A stretch of DNA of 64,000 bases from Plazaster borealis (Eukaryota; Echinodermata; Asteroidea; Forcipulatida; Labidiasteridae). The notes beneath the pieces were generated by a model. That model was not told where the DNA came from. It worked only from the letters and a program-made list of their open reading frames with translations, and did no database searches. Made by a program: the position numbers and the translations under genes. Shown here one piece after another: positions 11,575 through 22,685 of the stretch (its first letter is position 1; each line of letters opens with the position of its first letter). Location of the stretch: positions 4,526,001-4,590,000 of the forward strand of contig CM037467.1 of assembly GCA_021014325.1 (NCBI GenBank), in the 5' to 3' direction.

Positions 11575-11954
11575 CGATGATTTAGGGATCTCGATAAAAT
11601 TGCATTTTAAGACCTTGGAAATAGCTTCTTATCAAAATGTTCACTTGTTTGGTTATTTTTATTCCCAGTAAAACATAACCACCGAATTTTATTATTTTCT
11701 TTTTCACATTAGGGTGTAGGCCTACGACATGTTCATATTTGAAATGAAATTGATCTTCTCTAACAAATAATGGTGCACTTTCAACTCGACAACTTCCTCA
11801 GCCTTTTTTCTTTCTCAATAGTTAAAACAAAATAATATATGAAATACAAACTGTTTTGCCAGTAAGTCGGTCAGTAAGTCAAATGTTCAGTGTAACACAC
11901 GTTTATTAAAAAGATACTATTCTGTACAAACAACCACTCGACGCGATAATAACT

Positions 11955-12130
11955 ATTTACGTACGGACAACTTTGTTTTTAGCCTTGCGGTTTACATAAT
12001 TCGTACGTACAAATTACTCATTCGAACGGATTACTAATACGCAAGTTAATTACAAATCCGTACGTACAAGTTGCTAATTCGTACATAAGGATCACGAATT
12101 CTCAGGTTACTTATTTTAGTATTTTCTTCA
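11955..12130. repeat. Cluster of self-complementary CGTACGTAC motifs, copy 1
   Basis: Several TTCGTACGTAC and AATCCGTACGTACAAG motifs are spaced 15-25 bp apart, interleaved with AATTAC/GTAATT-type spacers. A related cluster lies at 13041-13185. A shared neighbour (TATGATGTCCCAA) links the two. Confidence 0.55.
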
Positions 12131-13040
12131 CTATGATGTCCCAATCATACGATGTTCCATATACACGAAGACTAGAGTGCAAAAATAAGTCCTAATAAAT
12201 AAAGAATAATTTTGTCAAAATAAACAGCAAAATCTGTTTTGATTTCACCACATCTGCTGGTATGATTAAGTAATAGTTTGAAGACAAATCCAGTGCAGTG
12301 GTGGTTGGTCACAGTGACATTGACCCGTTGAAACGGGGCCCCCTGTACAACCGTAAGTTAACAAGGAAAAGGATAATCGTTCAAACTGGCTGAGAACGAT
12401 TTTTAAGTCTTTCGATTTAAAGTTAAAATGAACGTCCAGCACCTAATACTTGTTGGATCACTAGCCTACATGCAACTTCTGGATCCTATTTGTCCAATAA
12501 GTTATTGACCCGCTGCACAGTAAGTCACCGCTTGTCAAAAGTCAAACACCAAATTGATTTTACTGTATGTCTACGCGTTATAACAAGCTGTTATCAGTCG
12601 GAAACGGACGTTGTGCAATGACAAAGTCATATTCATAACCATATCAATATTTACTGGTAAATAACCTTGTTTAACAACCCGTATACAGTCTGCAGTGAAT
12701 GGGGGTCAGTGGTTTAATCCGTGGTTTTGGCAAAGCTCTGTATGAGAATCCTTGTTCCCTCCAACAGTGTAGGTTGATTATGTTACTGCAAGTAACATAT
12801 TTTATACGCTACATAGTTTCCACCGCACATTCATTTCCTTTCCATAGAACACCAATCCAAGCGATAAGGAAACAGACGGTTCTATTGACCAAACAATTAG
12901 TGTTTAGGGCCTGCGGGGTAACGGGCAGACTAAACAAACAGGCAGTCACACTCTGTTTTTAAAAGAACGAAGGCTAAGAGTTTTTAATAGACGAGAACAT
13001 TAATTCATTTCATCAAACTTACCACCATGCGGAATAGTAT
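12131..13040. other. No gene recognised between two palindromic clusters
   Basis: AT-rich sequence. The small ORF 12699-12962 has no recognisable domain. Confidence 0.35.
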
Positions 13041-13185
13041 CCTGTGCGTACGAATTACTAATTCGTACGTACGGAACAGTAATCCGTACGTACGAATGAC
13101 CAATTCGTACGTACGTATGATGTCCCAAGCATACGAATTACTAATTCGTACGTATGTTATAAGTAATCAGTACGTACGTAATAGT
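13041..13185. repeat. Cluster of self-complementary CGTACGTAC motifs, copy 2
   Basis: At least six TACGTACG or TTCGTACGTACG motifs occur in 145 bp, separated by AATTACTAA or AGTAATC-type spacers. The array is nearly palindromic at the unit level, since CGTACGTACG is its own complement. Confidence 0.6.
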
Positions 13186-13838
13186 TTCTTTTTACATGTC
13201 CTAAATACACTTCCATATGGCAAAGCAATGTATAGACAGAAATGCATGGAACCTGTTAAAGTATAAAATACAGCACACCATGTTGCCAATAAGCTACGTT
13301 TTTGGTTGCATACATTATATTAAAGGGGGCAGACCAATTCCTGGTTTGATGAATAAAAATGGTGAAACAAAAAGAAAAACTAAAGTCTTGTTTGGTAAAC
13401 ACAAATGCCCCGCAAACCAGTTCGTATCTTGATATTTGACCTTTAGTTAGTCTAATAATAATAGGCTTCTTGGGGATCCCAAGACCAATCCACACACCGG
13501 GTTTTGAGTTGATAAGCAAAGTTCTTCTTGAGTTATATGGTCAATGAATGCACACATACACCCACACAACCTTACGGATTGGGTTTGTGGGGTCCTGATA
13601 TTGTTGTTCTACCCTTTTCTAAAGAATTCCTCTATGAGGTTCAAGTTGAACAAAGACAAACTTTAGGGGTTGATTGTTCCACTGTGTTAATGATCTCTCA
13701 AGGGCCCGTGGTGCGTAAAGCCAACACCTACATGGAAGGTCGTGTCAGACACAGTATGCCCCTTCCCTGCGACGGCTTCGCCAACCGCGGGGCTTAAAAA
13801 GATCACTAAAAATCAATATTTGTATTAATGTATTTGTA
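13186..13838. other. No gene recognised
   Basis: The overlapping short ORFs here (13217-13432, 13256-13519, 13528-13797) have no domain I recognise. The last contains a GC-rich end near 13770. Confidence 0.35.
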
Positions 13839-13842
13839 TTAA

Positions 13843-14177
13843 AGGTATATTGTACACTTTTGGTAACAGCTAACAATCAGAGCCCACATTTTATGTGATT
13901 CAACATATGCATGAACAAACAAACCTGTGAAAGTTTGAGCTCAATTGGTCATCGAGATCACGAGAAAATAGTGAAAAGAGACCTATGTGTTTTCTGTTTT
14001 TTCAAAATATCGCGCGTGATAAAAACTATTGTTTTACTCATTTCTCAGAAACGATAGCATTTTAGGCAGAAACATTTTGAGGAACCCTTTCAACCATTAC
14101 TTACTTTAAATCATGTAAGTTGTGTGTGAATCTGTGAACATTTGTGTTTTTCGATCTTACCAATAGTGTACAGGGCC
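13843..14177 (-). mobile_element. Diverged family B-like MITE
   Basis: Bounded by TTAA (13839-13842 and 14178-14181), with AAGGTATATTGTACAC at the left. The interior carries the family B hallmarks TGAAAGTTTGAGCTCAATTG and GGTCATCGAGATCACGAG, in the orientation of the copy at 38347. Confidence 0.55.
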
Positions 14178-14649
14178 TTAAAACCGGATAAAATGTGTCG
14201 ACAGTTTGCTAATAAAACAAATACTACATACCACATACTTGATATATGGATTATGATTTTGTCCGCTTCGATTAACTTATCGTGATTATGTTGTCATCCA
14301 TGGTGACTCAAAAATGTTCACAGTGACTGAGAGGTGGCATAAAATGTTATCCTGGAACCACACCTACGAGGATACGTGATCCGGGAAAACTCACCATATA
14401 TCCCATCAGTTACCCAGACACTGATAATGGTGTTCAAGTTCAGGGTTTTGTTCAAATGTTCTTATGAACTCGGCCTTATCATTGCAGGCTTTATCATCGC
14501 AAACGGACACCTGTCATACTATAGAGATTACATATCTGTAAAGAGTTGTTAAGTAGGCCATACCAAAATGAGCACGCAATCGCACCGAAAGCTTCAACAT
14601 TCCATGCGCTGAATTATTGGACATTATAGTAGTAATAATAATAATAATA

Positions 14650-15181
14650 CAGGGTGTTTCAAAAAGAAGTATACATTTAGAAAAATGGTTCCAAAATGGA
14701 TTTGTTATTAGTTTACAACAAATCTTGCAGTAAGTATTGATGGACCAAGGTCATAGCTTTTTACTTTCTACCAAATCAATCCTCAGATGTTCCGCATGAG
14801 TGAATACTAGCCAATTACTTTTATCAGATTTTAATTGGCTTGCGCACAAAAGTGAAAGGGTTAAAACAGAATCAAACACAGTAGTAGGGAAGGTGAGGTA
14901 TGTGCTTTGTTGCTCACAAAATTGCTAAGAAATTGTCTACAACATGAGTCAGTCTTCAACATGGCCACCGTCTCTTTGCACACAGACTTCTGCCCGCCTC
15001 CGCATGTCATACACAGTAAATAGCTAGTGTTCACTCATGCAGAACAGCTGAGGTTTGATTTGGTAAAAAATTAATAGCTAGGACCTTGGTCCATCAATAC
15101 ATCGTGCAAGATTTTTGTAAAAAAAAAATAATAATTTTGGAACCATTTTTCTAAATGTATACTTTTTTTTGAAACACCCTG
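14650..15181 (-). mobile_element. Tc1/mariner-superfamily derivative, deleted
   Basis: The ends CAGGGTGTTTCAAAAAGAAG (14650) and its inverse finishing GAAACACCCTG (15181) form inverted arms of about 45-50 bp. TA flanks both ends (14648-14649, 15182-15183). The 532-bp interior keeps only the last codons of a transposase on the minus strand. The TA duplication, CAGGGTGTT-type ends and the coding remnant together point to this superfamily. Confidence 0.75.
14949..15019 (-). pseudogene. Remnant C-terminus of a mariner-like transposase
   Basis: The minus strand reads MRRRAEVCVQRDGGHVED then a stop at 14951-14949, preceded by residues FTVYD. A stretch of Arg-rich sequence followed by Cys, several residues, GGH and E near the stop is common at the end of mariner-type transposases. 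No catalytic Asp region remains in the element. Confidence 0.5.
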
Positions 15182-15585
15182 TATAGCGCTTTATACTCCC
15201 GATGGGTGTCTCAAAGCGCTCAGTATTTTTCCTACAAGGTAAGTGGAGTTACGTGTTGAAGTATGGAACCTATTCCTTTTATACATAGCACCATGTAATG
15301 GTTTACAAGGTGCTGTGGCGCAATATGCAGCCAATCAAACCAGGAACACCGGGGCGAACCCCTTCTCTTTGCGATAAGTGCACTGGGTTATTTTACGTGC
15401 ATTACACAACACACGGGACCTACGGCTTAACGTCCCATCCGAAGGACGAAGCATGTGGTTAAGTGTCTTGCTTAAGGACACAAGTGTCACGACTGGGATT
15501 CGAATCCACACTCTGCTGATCAGAAACACCAGAGCTTGAGTTCGGTGTTCTTATCCGCTCGGCCACGACACGCCACCATGTTTAC

Positions 15586-16330
15586 GAAGCTTATCGCAGA
15601 AACCTTTGAACACATCAAAGAGAAAAAATAAAGAGCAGAGTGCATGTTCTCAACTCTCAACAGAATGTCCCACACTATAACAACAGTTACCAACAATGAA
15701 AAAAGGAGCATTGGGATAATTGTGTGAATCATTAACTTCTACTTTGAAAACATCTTTCCAACCATATTAACTTTCATAACAAACGCTTTTATAGCTCAAA
15801 AGCGCCCCCTCCGAAGGCAATGTATCCCTTTAATAACTTCACGTCACTAGAAGGAGTATAGCATGATATTGCTCTCAGAACAAATTATTTTGTATATTAT
15901 TAAAGTTACAGTGATATGACCGTGGTATAATATACAGTTTGTGTAGAGTATTTGAATCACCAAATGTATAAGGCCTACACACGGCAGTGATTTCTCTTGT
16001 TGATGTTGACAACTTCATTAACTCTTTCTTTACCTTAACTTCAAATATCCATTCTTATGATACTCGAAGTACCCGTAAGAAAAATCTTTATGTCCGTTTC
16101 AACAGAACATCATTGTTTAGAAATAGTCTTGTCCAACGTGGTACTACATAATCGTCAGCAATTTCACGAAGTGCCAAAAACAAGAAAAATCGGTAGAAAA
16201 CAAATTTGGACTTTTTGGGTGGTTTCGCGTTGGTTGACCGGTATCTAACAATTAGCAAAGTTATAGGTCTCAAAAACGTCTAGTTTCTTAATTATGCTAA
16301 GGTGATGAAAGGCAAAAACCTCAAGAATCT
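15586..16330. other. No gene recognised
   Basis: AT-rich sequence. Overlapping short ORFs on opposite strands at 16057-16273 show no motif. Confidence 0.35.
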
Positions 16331-16332
16331 GG

Positions 16333-16455
16333 AATTGCGTTTTCACGAAGAGCCAAAAACTTTGTTTTTGCGTTTTCACGAACAGCCAAAAAAATTACAC
16401 ACGACGCGCTGCACACAGACCGCAATTTGTACAGTTTTCACGAACAGACAATTTT
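16333..16455 (+). repeat. Degenerate direct repeats (TTTTCACGAA-AGCCAAAA)
   Basis: GCGTTTTCACGAAGAGCCAA (about 16337), GCGTTTTCACGAACAGCCAA (about 16370) and a weaker CAGTTTTCACGAACAGAC (about 16432) are directly repeated. Confidence 0.5.
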
Positions 16456-16904
16456 GTTAATTAAATAATTCCTCATTAATTAAACACGTTATGGAAATAA
16501 TTTGAAAGCAGATTTGTATGACTTAGGATATCTACTTCCCTGATATGTAAAATTTCAAAGATTAAACTGCGAATAGTCTATCAACCAGTAATTTCAAAAT
16601 AAACTTAACTTCAAACGCGGTTTTCTCCAAATATACATTTTTGGCTGCAGTGTAAGCCTACTTTTTTGCCCTTCTCAGGGATTCCTTAAAATCTGCACTT
16701 ACTTTGTCAACCTTTGCAAAAGAAAACATAAAAGCTAAGTTAGTGAAAGAAAAGTTATGGCATATTTCCGGATGATGTTTTGTTATAGTACCTACATGTT
16801 TTTATGTTAGTCAGTGTTGTAAAGGGGTGGTTGGTGTGTTTGTATGTTGTTTGTCTGTCCATAGGTACGGGAACGAAAGCTTTTGCTTTACCCTATATGT
16901 TTTC

Positions 16905-17125
16905 TTGGTTTTACCATCAAAATGTTTTTTGTTGTCACACTTGTCTCATCTTTCGGTCTGTTTGCACAGGGCTAAATGTATATCCGGTCCTACTATTTTT
17001 TGTGCGTGTCCTCTAAAAAACACTCTTTATGATGCATATAATATGTATATTACCATCAAAATGTTTTTTGTGGTCACACACGTCTCATCTTTTGGTCTGT
17101 TTGCACAAGGCTACATGTATGATTT
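16905..17125 (+). repeat. About 75-bp direct duplication
   Basis: ACCATCAAAATGTTTTTTGT followed by a CACAC..GTCTCATCTTT..GGTCTGTTTGCACA block occurs at about 16911 and again at about 17051, with roughly 85-90% identity by eye. Short ORFs over it are a by-product. Confidence 0.6.
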
Positions 17126-17756
17126 CGCTTTTGCCCTTACACACATTTGATTATTTATTCAACTTCCGTGTAAATTGGTTTGCCATTATGTATTTATTTT
17201 TTGTACTTTAACTTTAACGATGTACACATGTAATTTGATGAAAACATTGAAATAAATGTAATATCTGATCTAACTCAATCTTAGTGCTCTGTAAAATATA
17301 GTCCCTTGTCTCAAAACAAACCTAATAGTTATAATATCATTCAAATGAAAATGAAAAAATTCAATATGAATTTAAATAACAAAAAATGAGTTTATTATTG
17401 TTAATCAATGTGATTAAATACAAACTTGCCCGATACAAAGCCCATTAATTACTAATTAATAGCAAATAAGGACAAAGCACAATCCACTAAACATACACTA
17501 TTTATAATAGACTTTAAACTTTGGATGGGAGTATCAAATTGTATCAAGTATTCGGAAACAGTATTTTATCAAAATTTTGCAATCAATAAATCGGTACCTA
17601 TGTTTTTCTTCCTCATGTTATTGTGCTCTTTACACCACATTAAACTATGATAATGGGTTTAAAGTTTATTTATGCAGGCGAACAAAGATACCGCCTTAGA
17701 TTTGTTCAGTTAGTTTATCTGTGACCAGCTCCACATTTATTTTGTATTGTTTAACC
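17126..17756. other. Very AT-rich non-coding stretch
   Basis: No ORF or RNA signal seen. Confidence 0.4.
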
Positions 17757-17828
17757 AGGGTAGCCCCACCAGTTATCAAATAATTGTTCTCCCTGGGTGG
17801 CCCTGGGGTCACAGTCATGTGAAAAATA

Positions 17829-18018
<190 letters not shown>

Positions 18019-18019
18019 T

Positions 18020-18362
18020 TCTGGTAATGAAACCAAGGATGCCTCATAAGCGAACTTAATCACTGTAGCTCGCAAGCCTGAGGAAACCTGTAAACAACGG
18101 TGCTTGCTATAGATGTGACCCAGAAACACCGGGGTTAACCCCAACTCTTCCACGATAAGTGTTCATGGTTCTTTTACATGCACAACCAATCCTAGTACAC
18201 GGGACCTACGGCTTAATGTCCCATCCGAAGGACAAAGCAATTGTGGTAAAGCGTCTTGCTCAAGGATACAAGTGCAACGACCGCGACTCGAACCCACACT
18301 CTGCTGATCAGACACACCAGAGCCTGAGTCCGGTGCTCTTAACCGCTCGGCAACGACACGCA
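18020..18362 (-). mobile_element. tRNA-derived SINE (family S1), full length
   Basis: Closely matches 43386-43735. It runs from the 3' end (ATTTCTGGTAATGAAACCAA) through AACACCGGGGTTAACCCC and GGGACCTACGGCTTAATGTC to a tRNA-like head with a GACTCGAACCC B-box complement near 18285 and CCGCTCGGCAACGACACG at 18345-18362. Confidence 0.8.
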
Positions 18363-18417
18363 CAGAGTTCAATAAATAACATGCAGTATGCACAAAAAGG
18401 TCACTTAACATTAAACA

Positions 18418-18442
18418 AATATATATATATATATATATATAC
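18418..18442. repeat. (TA)n microsatellite
   Basis: About 12 TA units, followed at 18475-18486 by a C run. Confidence 0.9.
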
Positions 18443-18684
18443 AAATATTAAAAGAGTGAAAGGGTTTTAAAGATACCCCCCCCCCCACAAATTCAGGATA
18501 AAATGGCCCATTGCAATTAATAAAACAAAAATAAAATAAAGCAATAAAAACCTCATCAAAATATTTAACCAGAGAAGGCCGATTTAATCAACGAAGTTTA
18601 ATCAACGAAGGACTGTCGTTGCCTATAGACTAACTTGTGCAAAAGTGCATCGATCACTGAAGTCGTTAACAATGTAGCATAAAG

Positions 18685-19030
18685 ACCATGTAACCTCTGA
18701 CATCACACATGTTTACAGAAGAGCCACCGATCCTGAACTTCCAGCAGGCACGATTTGTACAGAACTCATTGGAAGAAAACATTAAATCTGGTTTTTGATG
18801 GTGTTTTCATCGTCTGATTTTTTACAAATTTTTGATATGAAGAAAGGGGGGTCAACTCCAAACTTGTTTAGCTGTAACTTTTTAAACTCTTGAATCTATG
18901 TGTAAAGTATGACACAAAATGTAAAATTTCTCGCATGACCAGTGCAGTGTCTTGCCTGCCAGAAAGGCCATGGAATGTAGGCCTACAAGGTCACTTTTTG
19001 TACACAAAGGTTACATGGTCTATTTTAATA
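18685..19030 (+). mobile_element. Dispersed repeat family, copy 1
   Basis: Shares with 58975-59285 the ordered blocks ACATGTTTACA(G/A)AAGAGCCAC, CAGGCACGATTTGTACA, TTTTGATATGA, CTTGCCTGCCAGAA and TTACATGGTCTAT / TCACATGGTCTAT. No terminal repeats recognised, so the superfamily is unknown. Confidence 0.6.
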
Positions 19031-20560
19031 GGCATTCTCTCTTAAACAAAGATTCTCTTGACAAGAAAATGTCAGTAAACTTAGTAAAGTGTCACCGGCT
19101 TTCAACAATTGGAGGAATATCTGATTTCACTCAATCTCCAATACTAAAATTGCTATTAGGCCAAGTAACAAAAAGAAACGAGTTTTGGGGAATTCGGAAA
19201 GCCCCCCGAAGTTCTTTGTATCCTTGCCAAAGAATTTGGCTAGACTCATTTTTCACCTTAGACTCAATACAACAGCCGCTTCTGAATTTTGAAACTTGCT
19301 TAACAAGTGGACTAAATTATTACAAATCATTTGTTTTGTCATATATTGAATCAGTATACTCAAATAGCACAATATCTGTAAATAAATATACCTTGGCCAG
19401 CCATATTTAGCATGGTGGCCATCTTGAAAAAAAAAAAGCCAAACAAATGATAAATAGTAAATAGTATAGCCCTGCCTCCTCCTTTTTTAAAATTAAAGTC
19501 CGGACGAGAAACTCGTTATTACTTGGCCTTATGATGAACCATGTACTTGTTGGGCACATTGTAGTAGAAATGATCAATATAAATGTAGAGACATATAGTG
19601 AGAGTCAAAATCAACAATGCACCAATAACCAGAACTAGTTTAATTCTGCAGTTCAAAATGACGTAATCCCGAGCATCACAACATACTCACTGTACTTTTG
19701 TCAGTCTGTGAAATCGTATTACATCCGGGGTATGACCCCACCCCGCCCCCCCCCCATCATTATCAAGCCTGGTACCCCTTAGAGGAACTAGATATGCTTA
19801 TTGCCTAAACAATGGATTGGTCTTACTTCTTTTTTTCCCCTGCAGCTGTTCAGTATGAACAGCTGTTCAGTATTGCTCTGAAGTGCCGCCCCTTAGCCTT
19901 TGCTCTTGCAACCCATACCGAGTGAACCAGCTACCCCAGTGCATTCAAAGTTTGCCATGTATTTCTGGAAGTTATGGCATTGGATGACCCCAAAGACTGA
20001 ATTTCTTGCAAGTTCATTGGCGGCGTAATAAAAAATTACAAAACAACTTACTGCAAACGTCAGTTGGGGTTTCACAGCTTAGAGTTAAAATGCATGTATT
20101 ACGTACGGTAAATGTTCTTAAAAAAATAAATGCACTGTTCATTCCTTCGACCACAGCTATGTACGTACGTAAATTACTATTGACACAAGTCACCCATTTC
20201 TCCAAATTAAAGTCCGAATATAGAACCTTGAAATATAAACCGGTAAAAAGCTGGCGAACTAGTGCAGCGACGAGCTAAAAGACTTAACAACAAAGTAAAG
20301 TCATTTCCCAAGTTGCAAAATACAAATTACTCTAACAAAGCATTACGTAAGTTACACTATTGCAAGGGTTGTACACCATTGCGTCTTTTGTAGTAAGGCA
20401 TTTTTGTACCGGTAGCTCGTCAATACCTCATTTCGTGTACAGCTACGACCAATAATACAGAGCTGCAAAAGACATTCGGTAGCTGCTGCACACATAGGTT
20501 TATGCAAACTGTTAAATTATCCGCCCATGAGTGTTCCAAAACTAAGTTTTTTTCCAGGAA
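19031..20560. other. No gene recognised
   Basis: A 152-codon ORF (18952-19410, plus) starts inside the dispersed repeat and has no domain I recognise. A short direct repeat of CAGCTGTTCAGTAT sits at about 19845-19875. A GTACGTACGTAA motif is at about 20160. Confidence 0.35.
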
Positions 20561-20594
20561 ATGCACCATTACACCATTCAGAAACACATGTCAA

Positions 20595-20715
20595 AAGATG
20601 GATGCACTGGGCAGAACAAATATCAAAAGATGGATGCATTGGGCAGAAACACATGTAAAAAGATGGATGCACTGGGCAGAACAAATATCAAAAGATGGAT
20701 GCACTGGGTTAGTTT
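20595..20715 (+). repeat. 32-33-bp minisatellite, four units
   Basis: Units start AAAAGATGGATGCACTGGGC at about 20595, 20627, 20660 and 20692. Their tails alternate (AGAACAAATATC or AGAAACACATGT), giving a 65-bp higher-order period. Confidence 0.75.
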
Positions 20716-20774
20716 GTTCACCCTGGAAATCTCATTGCAAATATATTTCTCAGCTCCCCTTCCTGTCACCATGG

Positions 20775-21110
20775 TCAAGAGGACATAGGTTGCAGGACTT
20801 GCAATCACAAGGCTGTACGGGTTCGATTCCGTCCAATCAACCGCTGACAGATTTCACAAAGAGTACAATAAGTATTGTCGTCTAGTTATTGAATCACAAT
20901 TATTGTTGGTGCAATTCACAATCACAGACGTCAAACCATTGTTTGTATGAGAGAGATTGGCTGTTGTGAGAGCTTTGCCGAGCTCCCTAGTTGGGAAGAT
21001 CATCTAAACAAACAAACAAACAAACAAACAAACAAACAAACCAACACCCCAACAAACACCCCAACAAAAAAACAAAAAAACAATCAAACAAAAAGCCAAA
21101 CACGAAGTAC
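20775..21110 (+). mobile_element. Possible tRNA-derived SINE with (AAAC)n tail
   Basis: A tRNA-like piece with a GGGTTCGATTCCG box lies at about 20818. AGCTCCCTAGTTGGGAAGAT is at about 20980. A (CAAA)n-rich tail runs from 21005 to about 21110. The middle is unlike family S1, so this may be a different or composite element. Confidence 0.4.
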
Positions 21111-21535
21111 ATACGGAAAATGCCTTAAAAAAGAAGTTTTGTAACACAAAACAGAAAACAAATGCTGGACTTACAGAAAAGGCTGTTAGTGGGATTACGT
21201 CTTTCAGTTTGCATCAGCTTGTTAAGGTTGCCCTCCTCCACTTGATGTGGTTCATCATCAGAATATTGGTCTCATTTCAGCCAACAATGGCAAATTGAAT
21301 GCCTTCACCCACGAGACAAAAACCGTCGCTTCTCTCTTTTTCTCACTCTCAGGCAGCCATGGTGTTTATGAATACCGCCCTCACGTGATCACTTTACCGT
21401 CGTTTCATCAGTCGTTCACCAATGAAATTAAACAGCGACCTCTCCTGGCGAATCAGAGTAATCTAATAAAATATTAAACAAAATTTATTAGTAATTCCCC
21501 TGGTGAGTAACTGTACTAAGTGATGTACAACTTCA
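21111..21535. other. No gene recognised
   Basis: Short ORF 21247-21477 (plus) has no motif. This is the left flank of the large repeat arm that follows. Confidence 0.35.
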
Positions 21536-22310
21536 ATTAATGGTTGGTTTGCTTTTGGTTAATAAAATAACGTTTAATCAATGTTCGTTGTTGGTTCTTA
21601 TGGTTGGTTAAAATCTGGTTGATAAAATAACGTTTAATCAACGTTTGTTTTGGTATTAATGGTTGGTTCACTTTTGGTTAATAAAATAACGTTTTATCAA
21701 CGTTCGTTGTTGGTTCTTATGGTTGGTTAATATCTGGTTGATAACAAAACGTTTTTTCAACGTTAGTTGTTGGTTTTTATGGTTGGTTCACTTTTGGTTG
21801 ATAAAATAACGTTAGATCAACGTTAGTTGTTGGTTTTCATGGTTGGTTCTCTTAAGGTTAATAAAATAACGTTTAGTCAACGTTTGTTGTTGGTTCTTAT
21901 GGTTGGTTAAAATCTGGTTGATAAAGGAACGTTTAATCAACGTTTGTTTTTGCTATTAATGGTTGGTTCACTTTTGGTTAATAAAATAACGTTTGATCAA
22001 CGTTCGTTGTTGGTTCGTATGATTTGTTAATATCTGGTTGATAAAATAACGTTTAATCAATGTTAGTTGTTGGTTTTCATGGTTGTATGGTTCACTTTTG
22101 GTTGATAAAATAACGTTAATTCAACATTTGTTTTGGGTTGTCTCAAATAACCTTTATTCAACGTTTATTTTTGGTTTTAATGGTTGTTCCAATTTTGGTT
22201 GAAAACATTAGCGGTTTTAATCAACGTTTATGTTAGTCTTACTGCACAGTTGGTTTGTTTTTGGTAGGAGAAATTTTAATTAACGTTTTAATCAATGTTT
22301 GTATGAGGTT
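21536..22310 (+). repeat. 60-bp minisatellite (left arm of foldback-like structure)
   Basis: About 12 units of 60 bp, each with GGTTGGTT..., GGTTGATAAAATAACGTTTA and ATCAACGTT.. segments. Two unit types alternate (one with AAAATCTGG, one with CACTTTTGG), giving a 120-bp higher-order period. Units become looser after 22080. Confidence 0.85.
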
Positions 22311-22384
22311 TTAAAGGTAACAAAACCTAGCCCATGTACTTACACTATCTTGTTAATTTAAACTGATGATGATTTCTTAAAGGA

Positions 22385-22685
22385 GGATCATTCAATCAAT
22401 TGGCGAACAAAAAAAGACAATTGTTATTCTTGACAGACTTTGTTCTGTTGTATACATGAAAATCTCAATGGATTGTTTAAAAATTTGAATTTGAGAAAGG
22501 TTTAAGTCAGGCGCCTTTCTCGGACATCTGAAAGTACACAAATCTCTGGAACAAGCAGCAAGTTTTTTTTCCCTTGCAATTTCGATGACCAAAGCCTTAG
22601 TTTTCCGCAGGTTTGTTATTATATGTGGAAGGGTTGGTGGGGACCGTTCTTTGAAAATTACCAAAATTATACCCCGCTTGTAGGA
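22385..22685 (+). mobile_element. Old family B-like MITE remnant
   Basis: Order and wording follow family B: TTGAGAAAGG, CATCTGAAAGTACACAAAT, GCAATTTCGATGACCAAAGC, CGCAGGTTTGTTAT and TTGAAAATTACCAAAATTAT. It has many substitutions. It lies in the centre of the 21.5-24.15 kb structure. Confidence 0.55.

Larger units (their letters stand above)
14627..15583 (-). mobile_element. SINE family S1, interrupted by a mariner-like element
   Basis: The tail is at the left (AATAATAAT, 14630-14649). The body resumes after 15183 with AGCGCTTTATACTCCCGATG and runs to the tRNA-like head (GGGATTCGAATCC near 15496, CCGCTCGGCCACGACACGCC to about 15577). The region 14650-15181 is a later insertion. Confidence 0.7.

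Noticed and set aside
18163..18470. ORFs of 93-103 codons over a SINE
   Set aside because: The same frames occur at the other S1 copy at 43543-43749 and reflect the SINE sequence.
18952..19410. 152-codon plus-strand ORF
   Set aside because: It starts inside a dispersed repeat, has no known motif or signal peptide, and codon use looks like background AT-rich DNA.
20561..20885. ORFs with repeated KDGCTGQ-like residues
   Set aside because: They are products of the 32-33-bp minisatellite, and the frames change between units.
21536..22310. CRISPR-like array
   Set aside because: The units are contiguous 60-bp repeats with no unique spacers, in a eukaryotic context.
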